From positions 1 to 57,867 of the forward strand of contig CAZMSD010000025.1 of assembly GCA_964568855.1 (NCBI GenBank): 57,867 nucleotides of DNA. Reading direction: 5' to 3'. This stretch comes from CAZMSD01 sp964568855. GTDB taxonomy: Bacteria > CAIWAD01. The translations under genes and the position numbers were made by a program. Shown here one piece after another: positions 1-9,192 of the stretch. Position 1 is the stretch's first letter. Each line of letters opens with the position of its first letter. The notes beneath the pieces are model-generated. The model worked only from the letters and a program-made list of their open reading frames with translations. It made no database searches and was not told where the DNA came from.

Positions 1-41
1 TGGCGTGATACAATGGGGGCCACTCTGAATTTCAACTGACT

Positions 42-1628
42 TTGGGATTGACTCTTCTCATCTCCGACGATAGTCGAGTTCTATCCCTTCCCTGGGAATA
101 CCTATGCGAACCGGCAACCAAGCGCTTTCTGCTCTATGATTGCCGTCTCGGACTGATCCGCTCCATTGAGGGACTCGGCTCGCGGTCGCCACTGCTTCCT
201 CCACTGCGCATGTGGGTTTGTTTTTCCTGCCCCGCCGACAGGGTGGGGTTCAACACCTTGTGGTGTACGAAGCAAGCGGAAGAGGAGTGGCAGGAGCGGC
301 TGTTCGGACCGTACGCGAGAATAGACGTGGAAGGAATAGCACCATCCAGGCAGCAGTTCCTGGATTCGTTCTCCAAGTATGAAGTGGTTTACTTCGTGGG
401 ACATAATGAGGAAACGGATCTGATTCTGACAGATGTGGTGGAAGGAAGTCGGATTTTAAGAAGCACCAGGGTGAAAGCTGCAGAAGTGGCAAACCGGCTG
501 CTTTCGGAAGAGTGTAGAACCAAAGTGTTGATCATCAATGCCTGTCGTTCTTCCCAGGTGGCGACGGAGATCTATCATCGCATGGCCGCTTCGGAAGGGC
601 ATCCCCTGACTCCGACGATCATCGCCATGCAACTGGATGTGCCCATCTGCTACGCCTTCGATTTCCAGCGCCATGTCATGCCGCGCCTGATCTTTCGTGC
701 GGATGAGACCATCTCCGGCGCGGTTGCCAGGTGGCGGAACCAGGAAGATGTGGCCGTGACCGAGACTCCGCGCGACCATCCTGCATGGGGAATCCCAACC
801 GTATTTGCACCCTGCGGGGTGGATCCGTCTCCAGAGGTTCTGCGAAAAGCGGATGCCCTTGTCGGCACCCAGGCACTCATTGGATCCTCCAGGGGAGAAG
901 GCTGCGGACCGGGACCGACGGTGGGCCCCATCGGTCTGAACCGCGAGCAACGTTCGATCGTACTCGATTCGATCGATGCGCAGTTCGAGGGAGTAGTCAC
1001 CCTGAGGGGATCGTTCGGATCAGACGATCACGGCTTACCGTACCGGGAGGAGGTGAGCATCGATCCATTCCTGATCGATATCTATCCGGTGACGAATCAT
1101 CTCTATGACTGGTTCAGGGAAAACGTGGATCCGGAGGCGCCTCCAAGAGAGAGCTCCGAAAATGATCGCTCTGACCATCCAGCCCGAGTGACATACGAAG
1201 CCGCGGAACGCTATTGCGAAAGGATGGGCGGTCGGTTGCCGACCCGTAGCGAATGGGAACGAGCCGCCCGGGGCACTGTGTACACGATTCTGCCTTGGAC
1301 CGAAGATACCAAGGCTGGGCTTCTGGCAAATCCCATGGATAAGGATCATACTCTGAAGTGCAACGTGTTGTATGGAATGCCGAAGCCGCTCGTCTCGGTT
1401 TTCGAAACCAGCGGCGGTCGTACTCGATGGGGTTCCAGTTTCGTAGCGGACATGATCGGCAATGCTGCGGAATGGACCGGTGACCTAGCGAAAATGGAAG
1501 AGGCCTGGGTGATGGGATTTGGCCACACGAGGCCGTTGGTGGCCAACATTCCTTCCTTTGCGCGATCGGTTCAAATGGATGCCTGGTTCGGGTTCCGGTG
1601 TGTTACTGATTTTGGGAACCGCTTGTAG
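42..1628 (+). CDS. CHAT-domain caspase-like protease fused to an FGE/SUMF1-like (C-type lectin fold) domain
   Basis: Residues 1-250 read as a CHAT (caspase HetF-associated) protease: an LPWEYL turn at 16-21, a catalytic His in VYFVGH (H121) and a catalytic Cys in INACRS (C168), the dyad order of clan CD peptidases. Residues about 310-525 match the FGE-sulfatase/SUMF1 fold: DIYPVTN, then an AAERYCERMGGRLPTRSEWERAARG block, MIGNAAEW, and a terminal WFGFRCV. CHAT proteases act as effectors in bacterial conflict systems, and FGE-like domains often act as ligand-sensing or diversified modules there; that role is inferred. The start is uncertain. TTG at 42 lacks a clear ribosome site, an in-frame stop lies at 6-8, and the usual first strands of CHAT are missing. 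The gene is therefore 5'-truncated, frameshifted near the window edge, or atypical. It converges on and overlaps the next gene by 26 bp. Confidence 0.8.
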   Translation: MGLTLLISDDSRVLSLPWEYLCEPATKRFLLYDCRLGLIRSIEGLGSRSPLLPPLRMWVCFSCPADRVGFNTLWCTKQAEEEWQERLFGPYARIDVEGIAPSRQQFLDSFSKYEVVYFVGHNEETDLILTDVVEGSRILRSTRVKAAEVANRLLSEECRTKVLIINACRSSQVATEIYHRMAASEGHPLTPTIIAMQLDVPICYAFDFQRHVMPRLIFRADETISGAVARWRNQEDVAVTETPRDHPAWGIPTVFAPCGVDPSPEVLRKADALVGTQALIGSSRGEGCGPGPTVGPIGLNREQRSIVLDSIDAQFEGVVTLRGSFGSDDHGLPYREEVSIDPFLIDIYPVTNHLYDWFRENVDPEAPPRESSENDRSDHPARVTYEAAERYCERMGGRLPTRSEWERAARGTVYTILPWTEDTKAGLLANPMDKDHTLKCNVLYGMPKPLVSVFETSGGRTRWGSSFVADMIGNAAEWTGDLAKMEEAWVMGFGHTRPLVANIPSFARSVQMDAWFGFRCVTDFGNRL

Positions 1629-2532
1629 TATTTTCGCCTTCCGTCGTGAGGTTCACAGGAAGAATCCACTTGTAGTCTCTGCTTTCGATTTGAAGATGTA
1701 AAACGATCCGCCAGTTTCCCGGCACCAGCTCGACGCCCTCGGCGGCGATTTCGTCAAGGCTGCCCGGCGAACAACGCTCACCACTTTCGCTTTCAACTTC
1801 CGCCAGAACGGCAGATCCGGACTCCACTCCTTTCGGAAGAGGATCCATTTTCAGGCGCACCCGAACGGTTCCACTGGAAGTACGGTCCAGGTTCAACTGA
1901 AAGACTGATTCCAGCTCAGCGTCCTCGAAGGTGTACGCCAGGCCCTCGCTTGATTCATCCGATATATCAACGGCAATTCCAAACCCACCTAAAACTGGAA
2001 GCGCCCCAGAGAACATATCGCCAAGAGAATCCAGCATGGAAGGACTTCTGTCATCCGGCTCCTCCTGGTCTTCCTCTGCGGGGCCCCTGTCGATCATTTC
2101 GCTGACGGACAACAGTCCCTCATCGATCAGTCGACCAGTCTTGCGAATCACCAGGCGAATCTTCTCGTTGAGGATACTGACCGTTTCGGCTGCCTGACCG
2201 ATCCGTTCTTCCACGGTTTTCCTGCTCCACAGTGGTACCATTTCGCGGTAGGCTTTCCGGCATTCCGGGCACGCCTTGACGTGGGCGACCCGTTCCGGCA
2301 TTCGTTCCTCGCGTTCCTCCGGGCTGAGTTCGCTGAACTCGGCCAGTTGCACTCGGAAACCCTGGCAATGCAGGTCACGATCACTTTCCTGATGGAATTC
2401 CTCCTGGATGAAGCGTCTGAATTCCGGATCTTTCCATGCGGCTTCACAGGCCTCTTCTAATACCTGCCGTTGCGCTCCGCGCTTGCCTGTCAGGTAAGCG
2501 ATGATGATTGATTTTGCTTCCTTGAGATCCAT
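1603..2532 (-). CDS. Zinc-binding anti-sigma-factor-like protein
   Basis: This 309-residue protein has an exact H-x3-C-x2-C signature (H84, C88, C91, with a further HC pair at 55-56), the hallmark of ZAS/zf-HC2 anti-sigma domains. The N-terminal 100 residues are helical and charged. The C-terminal 130 residues look like an all-beta module of alternating hydrophobic strands, with no recognisable family. No transmembrane helix is evident, so it is probably cytoplasmic. It lies 15 bp downstream of the large sigma-like gene on the same strand, the classical arrangement of a regulator and its partner. Function as an anti-sigma or scaffold protein is inferred from the motif and position. It could equally be a zinc-finger adaptor of the CHAT system it converges on. 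Confidence 0.6.
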   Translation of the reverse strand: MDLKEAKSIIIAYLTGKRGAQRQVLEEACEAAWKDPEFRRFIQEEFHQESDRDLHCQGFRVQLAEFSELSPEEREERMPERVAHVKACPECRKAYREMVPLWSRKTVEERIGQAAETVSILNEKIRLVIRKTGRLIDEGLLSVSEMIDRGPAEEDQEEPDDRSPSMLDSLGDMFSGALPVLGGFGIAVDISDESSEGLAYTFEDAELESVFQLNLDRTSSGTVRVRLKMDPLPKGVESGSAVLAEVESESGERCSPGSLDEIAAEGVELVPGNWRIVLHLQIESRDYKWILPVNLTTEGENTTSGSQNQ

Positions 2533-2547
2533 TTTGCCGGTGACAGG

Positions 2548-4614
2548 TTACAGGTCGCGATATAATTCGTGAAACAGCTTCTCTTCCGGTGGATCCGGAA
2601 CGAGCGAGCGATAGCACTCGCTTCGCGAATATCTCTCTATACGTTTGAAGTACCAAACTGGGTGCACCCAGTCCGCCCGATTCGTTTTCCTCCAGTGTTT
2701 AAAATTGGCTTCGCAAAGCAGGGCAAGATCTTGATCTCGTATTAGCCGCAGGAGAAAGGAAAACAGATGCCCGGTGATGGACTCAGCACCCTCCTGAGCG
2801 AGGCGCGAGTACAGTTCGGCAGACGATTCGAAACAACTCTTCCAGTCCTCCAACTCTTTCAGAGTTGAGGGATCTCCATCCTCAGAGTGCCGCAGCTCTT
2901 TCTCGGCACGCCCAGCTCCCTGTCTGATCCGTTCCGCCAAGATGAGATCATCTATCCAAAACCAGATCTCGATCAACAACTCCGGTGTCGTCCATTTCGG
3001 CACCTTCTGGGGCCGGCACAGGTGCTGAAGCGTGATATAGAGCAGAACACTTCCAAGCATGGACTGTTCCCGGTCGAAGCCGCGACTGGCACAAGCAATG
3101 CTGAACGCGATGAACCACTCCGCTTCGGTCTTGCTCAACGGCGCTATCCGGTAGTGTGCCGGTCGGAAGGTGCGGATTTCCTCGTTGCTCAATCTGGGGC
3201 AATGTGTGCGGGCGAGACAGTATGCCATGAAGCGATGCTTCAGTCTGGCATTGAGATTGTATACCGCATTGTCGTTGGGAGCCAGTTTCTCGACCGGTGG
3301 AATGTATGCGTTTTCATCGGAACATCGGTGAATGAAGTAGCGCAAATCCGTCCTGACTTCCTGCTGAACAATCGCCGGCAACTCATCATCGGTCAATTGG
3401 TGTTCAAGGCGAAGTCTCCAAAGACTATCCAGTATCACACGGTCCCGGCTGGCGCTGTACCCCAGAGGACTCTGCCGGGCTGCTTTCCCAGAGACGAGAC
3501 AAAGCGCCCCCCCCTCCTGCGAGTAAATCGAGCTGCGAACCAGCCTGTAACCCTCGCGGTACATTGCGAGCAGCTCGGTATCCAGGCCTGTTGCGTAAAC
3601 CGGAACCTGCAGCTGTCCCTTTTTCTCCTCATCGTCGATCGGGACTGTTTCAGATTGATCAGGTGAACAGTAATTCACTGTCTGCTGCCACCATCGTATG
3701 AGGTGTGCTTGGAAAGAGTAATATGGAAATCCGCTGCTCAGTTTCTGCCAGATGTGTTCCCAGCAACTCTGCACCCATTCCGGAGTTGTCGCGGAATCCA
3801 GGAAACCCTGAGCCTTCTTCCATATCAGGAATTCCAGATCAATGGCTTTGCTAAGAAAATTCGTGAATTCGGGATGTCCGATTTGCAGCTGCAGCCGCTC
3901 ACAGAGGCGGTCTTTCCATGGAGTTCGGTCAGCATAGGCGGCAGGTGGAGTGTCTGGTTTGCTTCGTCCTGCAGCCAGTTGACTGGGCGGGGAGGGGAAG
4001 TATCGGCGAAGGAGCCGCAGCAAGTCACGGTCGTCCTCGTGATTCTTGACCATTGTCCGAATGGCTGCATCTGTGCATGTAAGCAGATATTCACCTGCAC
4101 CAGCCCTGGTTTGCGCCTTCTCTTCCAGCAGCTTTGCGTTGAACGGATCGTCCGTGCTTAGGGAATCCAGAAAGTCTGTGAATCTGGTTTCACATGAATA
4201 GATGCCGTCCGGAAGGCAAGAACGCACGAATTCGAAGATGTTTGTGTCAGCAGTGTTAGCGAGGGGATAGTACTTCGAAAAACCGTGCAATCGCGCCCTT
4301 CGCTCCGTCTCGCACAGCATGTAGTAGCGCTGAGGGAACAGACAGGCAGAAAAAACCGCTGCGAAGGGTAGCCGCTCATCCTGCGCGATATCTGTATGAC
4401 ATTCGATGTCCTCTAGCAAACAAGGAGGAAGCAAGCCCTTATTTTTATAAATTTTACGTACTATGTACAGATCACGAAAGTTTAAACCGGCACTCCTGGT
4501 TTCAGGCTCAATCCACTCCAGGACCCGCTGAACTTGAATGATCAGGTCCCGATTGCGGACTGTTCCAAGGAATTCTCGGCAGGTACTAAACAGCAATTCA
4601 GAATCGCGCTTCAT
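2548..4614 (-). CDS. Large uncharacterised protein with a sigma-70 region 2-like segment
   Basis: I chose the ATG at 4614 (MKRDSELL, about 688 residues). The frame is open up to an ATG at 4863, but that upstream stretch is low in sequence sense and overlaps the neighbouring gene. Residues about 247-317 from the chosen start contain a Trp-rich helical block (EFLIWKKAQGF, WVQSCWEHIWQKL, FQAHLIRWW) that resembles the core of sigma-70/ECF region 2. The rest is helical, Cys- and Trp-rich and not assignable. The gene is clearly lower in GC than its surroundings, especially around 4400-4620, which suggests horizontal acquisition. It is followed after 15 bp by the anti-sigma-like gene. Together they look like a dedicated regulatory pair for the CHAT effector, but the sigma call rests on a pattern match only. 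Confidence 0.5.
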   Translation of the reverse strand: MKRDSELLFSTCREFLGTVRNRDLIIQVQRVLEWIEPETRSAGLNFRDLYIVRKIYKNKGLLPPCLLEDIECHTDIAQDERLPFAAVFSACLFPQRYYMLCETERRARLHGFSKYYPLANTADTNIFEFVRSCLPDGIYSCETRFTDFLDSLSTDDPFNAKLLEEKAQTRAGAGEYLLTCTDAAIRTMVKNHEDDRDLLRLLRRYFPSPPSQLAAGRSKPDTPPAAYADRTPWKDRLCERLQLQIGHPEFTNFLSKAIDLEFLIWKKAQGFLDSATTPEWVQSCWEHIWQKLSSGFPYYSFQAHLIRWWQQTVNYCSPDQSETVPIDDEEKKGQLQVPVYATGLDTELLAMYREGYRLVRSSIYSQEGGALCLVSGKAARQSPLGYSASRDRVILDSLWRLRLEHQLTDDELPAIVQQEVRTDLRYFIHRCSDENAYIPPVEKLAPNDNAVYNLNARLKHRFMAYCLARTHCPRLSNEEIRTFRPAHYRIAPLSKTEAEWFIAFSIACASRGFDREQSMLGSVLLYITLQHLCRPQKVPKWTTPELLIEIWFWIDDLILAERIRQGAGRAEKELRHSEDGDPSTLKELEDWKSCFESSAELYSRLAQEGAESITGHLFSFLLRLIRDQDLALLCEANFKHWRKTNRADWVHPVWYFKRIERYSRSECYRSLVPDPPEEKLFHELYRDL

Positions 4615-4844
4615 CGTTGTACAAGAGCCCCGAGTAACCGTTGGACGGAATAGGGACACAAAGTACCGTTCGAATACAGAGTTCTTCAAGGGAAAACGTG
4701 GCGTGTCAGAAATCGAGCCCAGAAAACCGGTCGACTTTACCGGGTCGGCACATCCGCCGTGGATCCGGCGTGTTACACGCCATTGCCTGGTCCGTACAGC
4801 ATGAACCGGACTGGAAGGTCTGGGTGCAGCGATCGACGCTGGAA

Positions 4845-5255
4845 TCAAATCATGGTTGACCAATCGAAATCCTTTCCCTTCTTCAGTTCCTCGCGCAGGC
4901 GCAGGAAGGTTCGGTTCGTGTTGATCATGGAGGCCACGGGTAACACGATGGCCTGCGGCAGAATCACGGCAATCCGGTCGCGTCCGCGCGGGTTCATGGA
5001 GTGGACGATGACACGCGCTTGTCGATTCGCACCATCACGAATATGCCTGGCCACCCGGTCGCCTTTCTCCTCGCAGGCCAGGTCGTAATCGAGCGAGATG
5101 ACGTCGAACTCGAAGGCATCCAGCAATCGCAATGCCCGTGCTGCGGTATGCACGAGTACCCAGGCCTGGTCCTTGAACAGCCCGGTCAGAATCTTCTGCC
5201 GTTCGGCCGTATCCTCGAGGATCAGCACGCGCAGCGGTGTGAGTTCGTTCATCAT
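4845..5255 (-). CDS. Stand-alone cREC (cyclic-phosphate-processing receiver) domain protein
   Basis: This 136-residue single-domain protein has a receiver-like fold. It shows LILEDTAER near the N-terminus (acidic pair at 14-15), ISLDYDLA (D56, D58), and the diagnostic HSMNPRGRD motif at 85-93, where ordinary response regulators have T/S and K. This ED / DxD / HSxNxxG set defines the cREC family, which Aravind and co-workers predicted to act on cyclic phosphates in conflict or RNA-end contexts. It has no output domain and no adjacent kinase. It sits upstream of the sigma-like gene on the same strand, 230 bp from that gene's preferred start, so it may be part of the same accessory module. Two adjacent Met codons (5255, 5252) are possible starts. 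Confidence 0.65.
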   Translation of the reverse strand: MMNELTPLRVLILEDTAERQKILTGLFKDQAWVLVHTAARALRLLDAFEFDVISLDYDLACEEKGDRVARHIRDGANRQARVIVHSMNPRGRDRIAVILPQAIVLPVASMINTNRTFLRLREELKKGKDFDWSTMI

Positions 5256-5378
5256 TCGACCATGGGTGTTCTCTTGGCAGTCGTAGTACGAGGACTCACC
5301 GACAGTCTGTGGTGTGTCACGATCGCAATTTCACTCCCTGAAGGGCTTCGTTGATCGCAAGGTTTGTCTCACAGCGAG

Positions 5379-7649
5379 CTATTCCCACGTAACACGGTAG
5401 AACGCTGAATGAATTTCCGCAGGCTCTTCGATCGTGAGTGTCGGAACGGAAGTGGATGCTACAAGTGTCCAATCCCGGTCGCCTGCATAGGCGTCGCCCG
5501 ATCGATAGACGTGATAGACGCAGGACCACGGCTTCGCCGTCCAGGACAGGATAGTATTGTCGGAATCCCGCTCGATCAGCAGGTCGGTGACGTGAACGCC
5601 GAAGATGCGCTCGCATCCCGTCTGTATCACGACACATGAATTCAGAAGATCATGGACCATACCGCCGCGGTGGTTGTCTATCGCCAGGATCAGGGGTCCC
5701 ACGTCGATGCCCATGTTCATGTGATTGACCCATCCGCCGTTCAGCCAGTCCGCGGGATAGACGATCAGATTCGAGTTCTCGTCGAAAATGGGTTGGTATG
5801 TAGACTGATCAACCGCGAAAGTGTGCGGATCCCTGCTGAATGCATCACCGAAGCCGAAGAGCGGATTCCATAAACCATCGACATCGTAGTATCGGCGAAG
5901 CGCTGATACGGCGTGCTCTGTGTAGGCCAGGGCGCATCCGGCCCCGTAGACGGCCAGAGTTCCGAGGTGGGGCGCCAGGGTCGCAGGATTGTTCAGATGC
6001 TGGTGCGTCGGCAGGGCGCCGAAGGCATAATACTCGCTGAGCATTCCGGTGGCCGGATCGACGAGATTGCCGCAGGCGGTCAGACCCCAGCAGGAGTCTC
6101 CGTAGGTCGCATAGTGATCGTCGCCGTCGCCTACCTGGTCGTCCGCGTGATCCAGGCAGAACCGGCGGTTGGCCAGAACCGCTTTGCGGTTGTTCTCCCA
6201 GATGTCCAGCGGTGCGCTGGAGTGCATGTCCGTCCCCGCGCTCTCGAGATCCAGCCAGCAGCTCGAGAAGAAGTAAGTGAACATGGAGCCGGTCCAACTT
6301 ACGGCGATGCTGTCCGGAGAATCCGGGGGATACTCACCAAGCGGCCGCTGTCTTGCATTGTAGGTGTCCATGGATACGGGGTGTGTCACAGAGCCGAGGG
6401 CCAGGATGTCCACCAGCAGCGCCTCGTCCGTATAGGCATCCACATGGCCGAGGAATCCGTTCTCGGGGGTCCACGCCAGGTGGAATTGATTCATGTGTTC
6501 CTGGGAAAGGGTGTCCACCATCCAGTCCCACTCCACTGCGTCGAACAGGGCCTGCGCGTTCGCTTGGATGGAGTTGTTGTCCGGGAAATACTCCTTTACC
6601 GTCAGTACACCGTACATCAGCAGCATCGTGTCGTACAGCGAAAGCTCGGAGGCGTCCTTGCGCATCCCGGTACCGGCCTCCAGAAAATGGTAGAAGAAGC
6701 CATGGAACCCGGCGGATGAATCGTCGCCGGACATGGGCAGCCCGGCCAGGTTATCCAGGATCCGCTCTACGCGCTGTTCACCGTCTGAGATGTACCCGCG
6801 GCTGTCTCCGGTGCACAGCGCCGCCAATTGAAAGCCCGTCGCACCGGTGCTGACCAAATCGTGGTACGTGGAGCGATCGAGGGCGAAACCCAGCGAATCG
6901 GTGAAGACGAGGAAGTAGTTGGCGGCCCGCTGGGCCACTAGATCCAGAAACGCGTCAGCACTCCAGGAGTGCGGGTCGCATTCATCTTCGGAGAGCGTGA
7001 ATTGCAGGTCGTCGATATAGAAATGACTGTCGCGTTCGTCGTTCTGGCCGCCCGGGATGACCAGCGACAAGATCTTCATCGCCGACAGATCGACTCCGTT
7101 CATTTCACCTGCTGGAAACGAGTACTGTTCCCAACCTCCTGTGTTCGGGACGTAGATCGATTTGACCGCCGAGGCTCCGTGTATGTCCTTGAACTCCAAT
7201 TGTATCACGTGATCGAAGCGGCCCGCGGCGTTTCCCTTAGCCCAGAAGTCGAAGGAAAGCACCTCGACGCCCTCGACATCGCAGCCGTTTCCCGCACTGT
7301 TTGTCAAGTGGCCGTAGATGTCACCGAAATCAAGCGAGTAGTCAGGGTGGTCGACGTGATTCAGCAGGGAACTCCACGTTCCGCAGAAGCCGTTGCCTGT
7401 AAACGAATAGTCCAATCTAAGCGCGGACCCGTCGTCCCCGTGAAAATCGACCGTGTCGAATGACAGACTGATGGCGCCGTAACCGTTGTGGTCCGTCAGC
7501 GTCCCCGTGTTGCCGGAGAAGTTGTTGAAGATATCCTGGTCGTTGAAATCGTCGAAATCGACCCGAGTTTCTGCGCGAACCGGATGACTCAGCAACAGCC
7601 CCAGGCAAATCATCAGCGACGGTGTGCGCGTGATTCCGCTGGACATCAT
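5379..7649 (-). CDS. Secreted glycoamylase-domain glycoside hydrolase (GH144-like)
   Basis: Start at 7649 (MMSSGITRT) is supported by an AGAAAGGA ribosome site five bases upstream and a typical signal peptide ending near PVRAE; the longer open frame is spurious. Residues about 30-220 form a beta-sandwich like those in carbohydrate-binding or CIA30-type modules (YSLDFGDIYG, FDFWAKGNAAG, FYIDDLQF). Residues about 225-660 match the PF10091 glycoamylase fold: STGATGFQLAAL, GFHGFFYHFLEAGTG, SLYDTMLLMYG, SWTGSMFTYFF, YGDSCWGLTACG. Characterised members in GH144 are endo-beta-1,2-glucanases. The C-terminal 90 residues look like an Fn3 module ending FYRVTWE. It lies 106 bp downstream of the beta-helix gene and was probably co-transcribed with it. 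The exact substrate cannot be read from sequence. Confidence 0.78.
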   Translation of the reverse strand: MMSSGITRTPSLMICLGLLLSHPVRAETRVDFDDFNDQDIFNNFSGNTGTLTDHNGYGAISLSFDTVDFHGDDGSALRLDYSFTGNGFCGTWSSLLNHVDHPDYSLDFGDIYGHLTNSAGNGCDVEGVEVLSFDFWAKGNAAGRFDHVIQLEFKDIHGASAVKSIYVPNTGGWEQYSFPAGEMNGVDLSAMKILSLVIPGGQNDERDSHFYIDDLQFTLSEDECDPHSWSADAFLDLVAQRAANYFLVFTDSLGFALDRSTYHDLVSTGATGFQLAALCTGDSRGYISDGEQRVERILDNLAGLPMSGDDSSAGFHGFFYHFLEAGTGMRKDASELSLYDTMLLMYGVLTVKEYFPDNNSIQANAQALFDAVEWDWMVDTLSQEHMNQFHLAWTPENGFLGHVDAYTDEALLVDILALGSVTHPVSMDTYNARQRPLGEYPPDSPDSIAVSWTGSMFTYFFSSCWLDLESAGTDMHSSAPLDIWENNRKAVLANRRFCLDHADDQVGDGDDHYATYGDSCWGLTACGNLVDPATGMLSEYYAFGALPTHQHLNNPATLAPHLGTLAVYGAGCALAYTEHAVSALRRYYDVDGLWNPLFGFGDAFSRDPHTFAVDQSTYQPIFDENSNLIVYPADWLNGGWVNHMNMGIDVGPLILAIDNHRGGMVHDLLNSCVVIQTGCERIFGVHVTDLLIERDSDNTILSWTAKPWSCVYHVYRSGDAYAGDRDWTLVASTSVPTLTIEEPAEIHSAFYRVTWE

Positions 7650-7755
7650 GGTATTCCTTTCTTTCTGCGGCGTGTTCCCGTCCAAGATACCTGTCGGGGA
7701 CCGGCTCCGGTCCCGCAGGACTGGAGCCGGACATACCGCAGCACGCATCAGCCGT

Positions 7756-9192
7756 TCATTCAGCCACGGTGACGACACGGTAGAAATGCTTGCCCTGAAC
7801 TCGATCGCCGATCCAGGTGGACCCGTTGAAGGTTCCGCCTTCCTCTTCACTGAAACCGCTCCACGGCGAAGAGGACGATTGCACGACGAAGGGGGGAACA
7901 CAGTCCCACTCCTCGTACTCCCAGGACAGTTGGATCGTCAAGTCCGACACTGCGATCGACAGGTCGAACGGTTCGGGCGGCACGGCGCCTGCTTGCGGGA
8001 AGTGGTACGCACCCAGGTCGGCCAGGGTCAGGTCGGGATCGCACGAACCCCCGCAGTCCGTGGAGGTGGCGTCGATACAAGGTGAGTCTTCCTGCAGGCG
8101 GTAGTCGCCCGCATCCGTGTCGACGAACAGCGGGTCGAGCTCGAAGGAGCACGAATCCGGCGAGCAGCCGTGATACTGATATCCCGTGTTCTCGAAGACA
8201 TCGTTGCAGCACAGCTCGATCGTGCCCGCTCCCGTGAAGTAGATGCCCCCGGTCCGATTGCTGTTCCAGTTCCAGGCCGCGATGTTGCTGCGGACACGGA
8301 TGTGCGTATCCTCGGCGCCCGTCAGATAAAACGCCCCACCGTAGCCCCATTCCTTTGCACGGTTGAAGACAAGCGTATTTGCCTCGATAATCAGCTCTCC
8401 GCCCGAGGCGGCTCGAATGCCGCCACCGTGGCGATGGTCGGCGTAGCAGTCATCGATGACGTTGCCGCGAATGGTGGCCGACAAGGGGCCTTCGGAATAG
8501 ATCCCACCACCCCAATCCGCTTGACAATTCCGAATCACGTTGTCTTCGACCAGGCAGCCGTGAGCATCGCTCGTGATACGGATCCCTCCCCCTCCGTGCC
8601 AGGCCCAGCAGTCCCTGATGGTGTTGCCCGCGATCGTCGTACGCTCGCCGTCATCGAAGATGCCCCCTCCGTAGCCGCCCCAGGCTCCGGAGGTCTCACC
8701 AGCGGCGATCAGGTTGTCGCGGATCACGTTTTCGAATCCGCTGCAGTAGATGTTTCCCCCGCTGATCGAACCGCGGCCGTTGATGATCGTGCAGCCGATC
8801 AGCGCTGCGTACGCGGTGCTGTAGAAGGTCACCGGTCGACCGCTTTCCTGGGAGTCGATGATCGTGTCGTCGGTGGAATCGGCCGGCGTGCTGCTGTGGC
8901 CTCGCGTTCCAAGCAGGATCACGCCGTCGCGCATGTACACGTTCTCGTGATACACACCGGCGGCTACCGCGACCGTGTCGCCTGGCGCAGCTGCATCAAG
9001 AGCGGACTGGATGGTGTCGTAATCGCCGGGCACCTGAAACGTCGAGCGGCCGGCCTTCGAGGATAAGGCCATGGTGAAGAGTGCGAAAAGAAACAGCACC
9101 AGCGAGACCAGGCCGGTTCCGATGATCCATGGATCCCTCCGTTCATTGCTTGGTGAAGTCCAATTCCCGCCGCGCTTCCTGGCATTCTGCAT
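7756..9192 (-). CDS. Exported right-handed parallel beta-helix repeat protein
   Basis: This 478-residue protein starts at 9192 behind a strong AGGAGGAA site. An N-terminal positively charged stretch is followed by one hydrophobic segment (about 24-42), an uncleaved anchor or signal. Residues about 50-390 contain QVPGDYDTIQSALDAAAPGDTV, typical of NosD/pectate-lyase-like entry helices, followed by repeated GN.I..C....GGGI coils of about 22-25 residues. Then come LDPLFVDTDAGDYRL and DSPCIDA, the standard end of choice-of-anchor beta-helix proteins. The C-terminus (about 390-478) is an Fn3-like domain ending HFYRVVTVAE, similar in style to the ends of its downstream neighbour and of the 18022 gene. 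It is probably a surface polysaccharide-binding or lyase protein; no catalytic residues could be assigned. Confidence 0.75.
   Translation of the reverse strand: MQNARKRGGNWTSPSNERRDPWIIGTGLVSLVLFLFALFTMALSSKAGRSTFQVPGDYDTIQSALDAAAPGDTVAVAAGVYHENVYMRDGVILLGTRGHSSTPADSTDDTIIDSQESGRPVTFYSTAYAALIGCTIINGRGSISGGNIYCSGFENVIRDNLIAAGETSGAWGGYGGGIFDDGERTTIAGNTIRDCWAWHGGGGIRITSDAHGCLVEDNVIRNCQADWGGGIYSEGPLSATIRGNVIDDCYADHRHGGGIRAASGGELIIEANTLVFNRAKEWGYGGAFYLTGAEDTHIRVRSNIAAWNWNSNRTGGIYFTGAGTIELCCNDVFENTGYQYHGCSPDSCSFELDPLFVDTDAGDYRLQEDSPCIDATSTDCGGSCDPDLTLADLGAYHFPQAGAVPPEPFDLSIAVSDLTIQLSWEYEEWDCVPPFVVQSSSSPWSGFSEEEGGTFNGSTWIGDRVQGKHFYRVVTVAE

Noticed and set aside
1035..1628. Possible diversity-generating retroelement variable region at the FGE C-terminus
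   Set aside because: FGE-like domains are frequent DGR targets, but no reverse transcriptase or template-repeat copy is visible in the window and the terminal sequence lacks the Asn-codon-rich signature.
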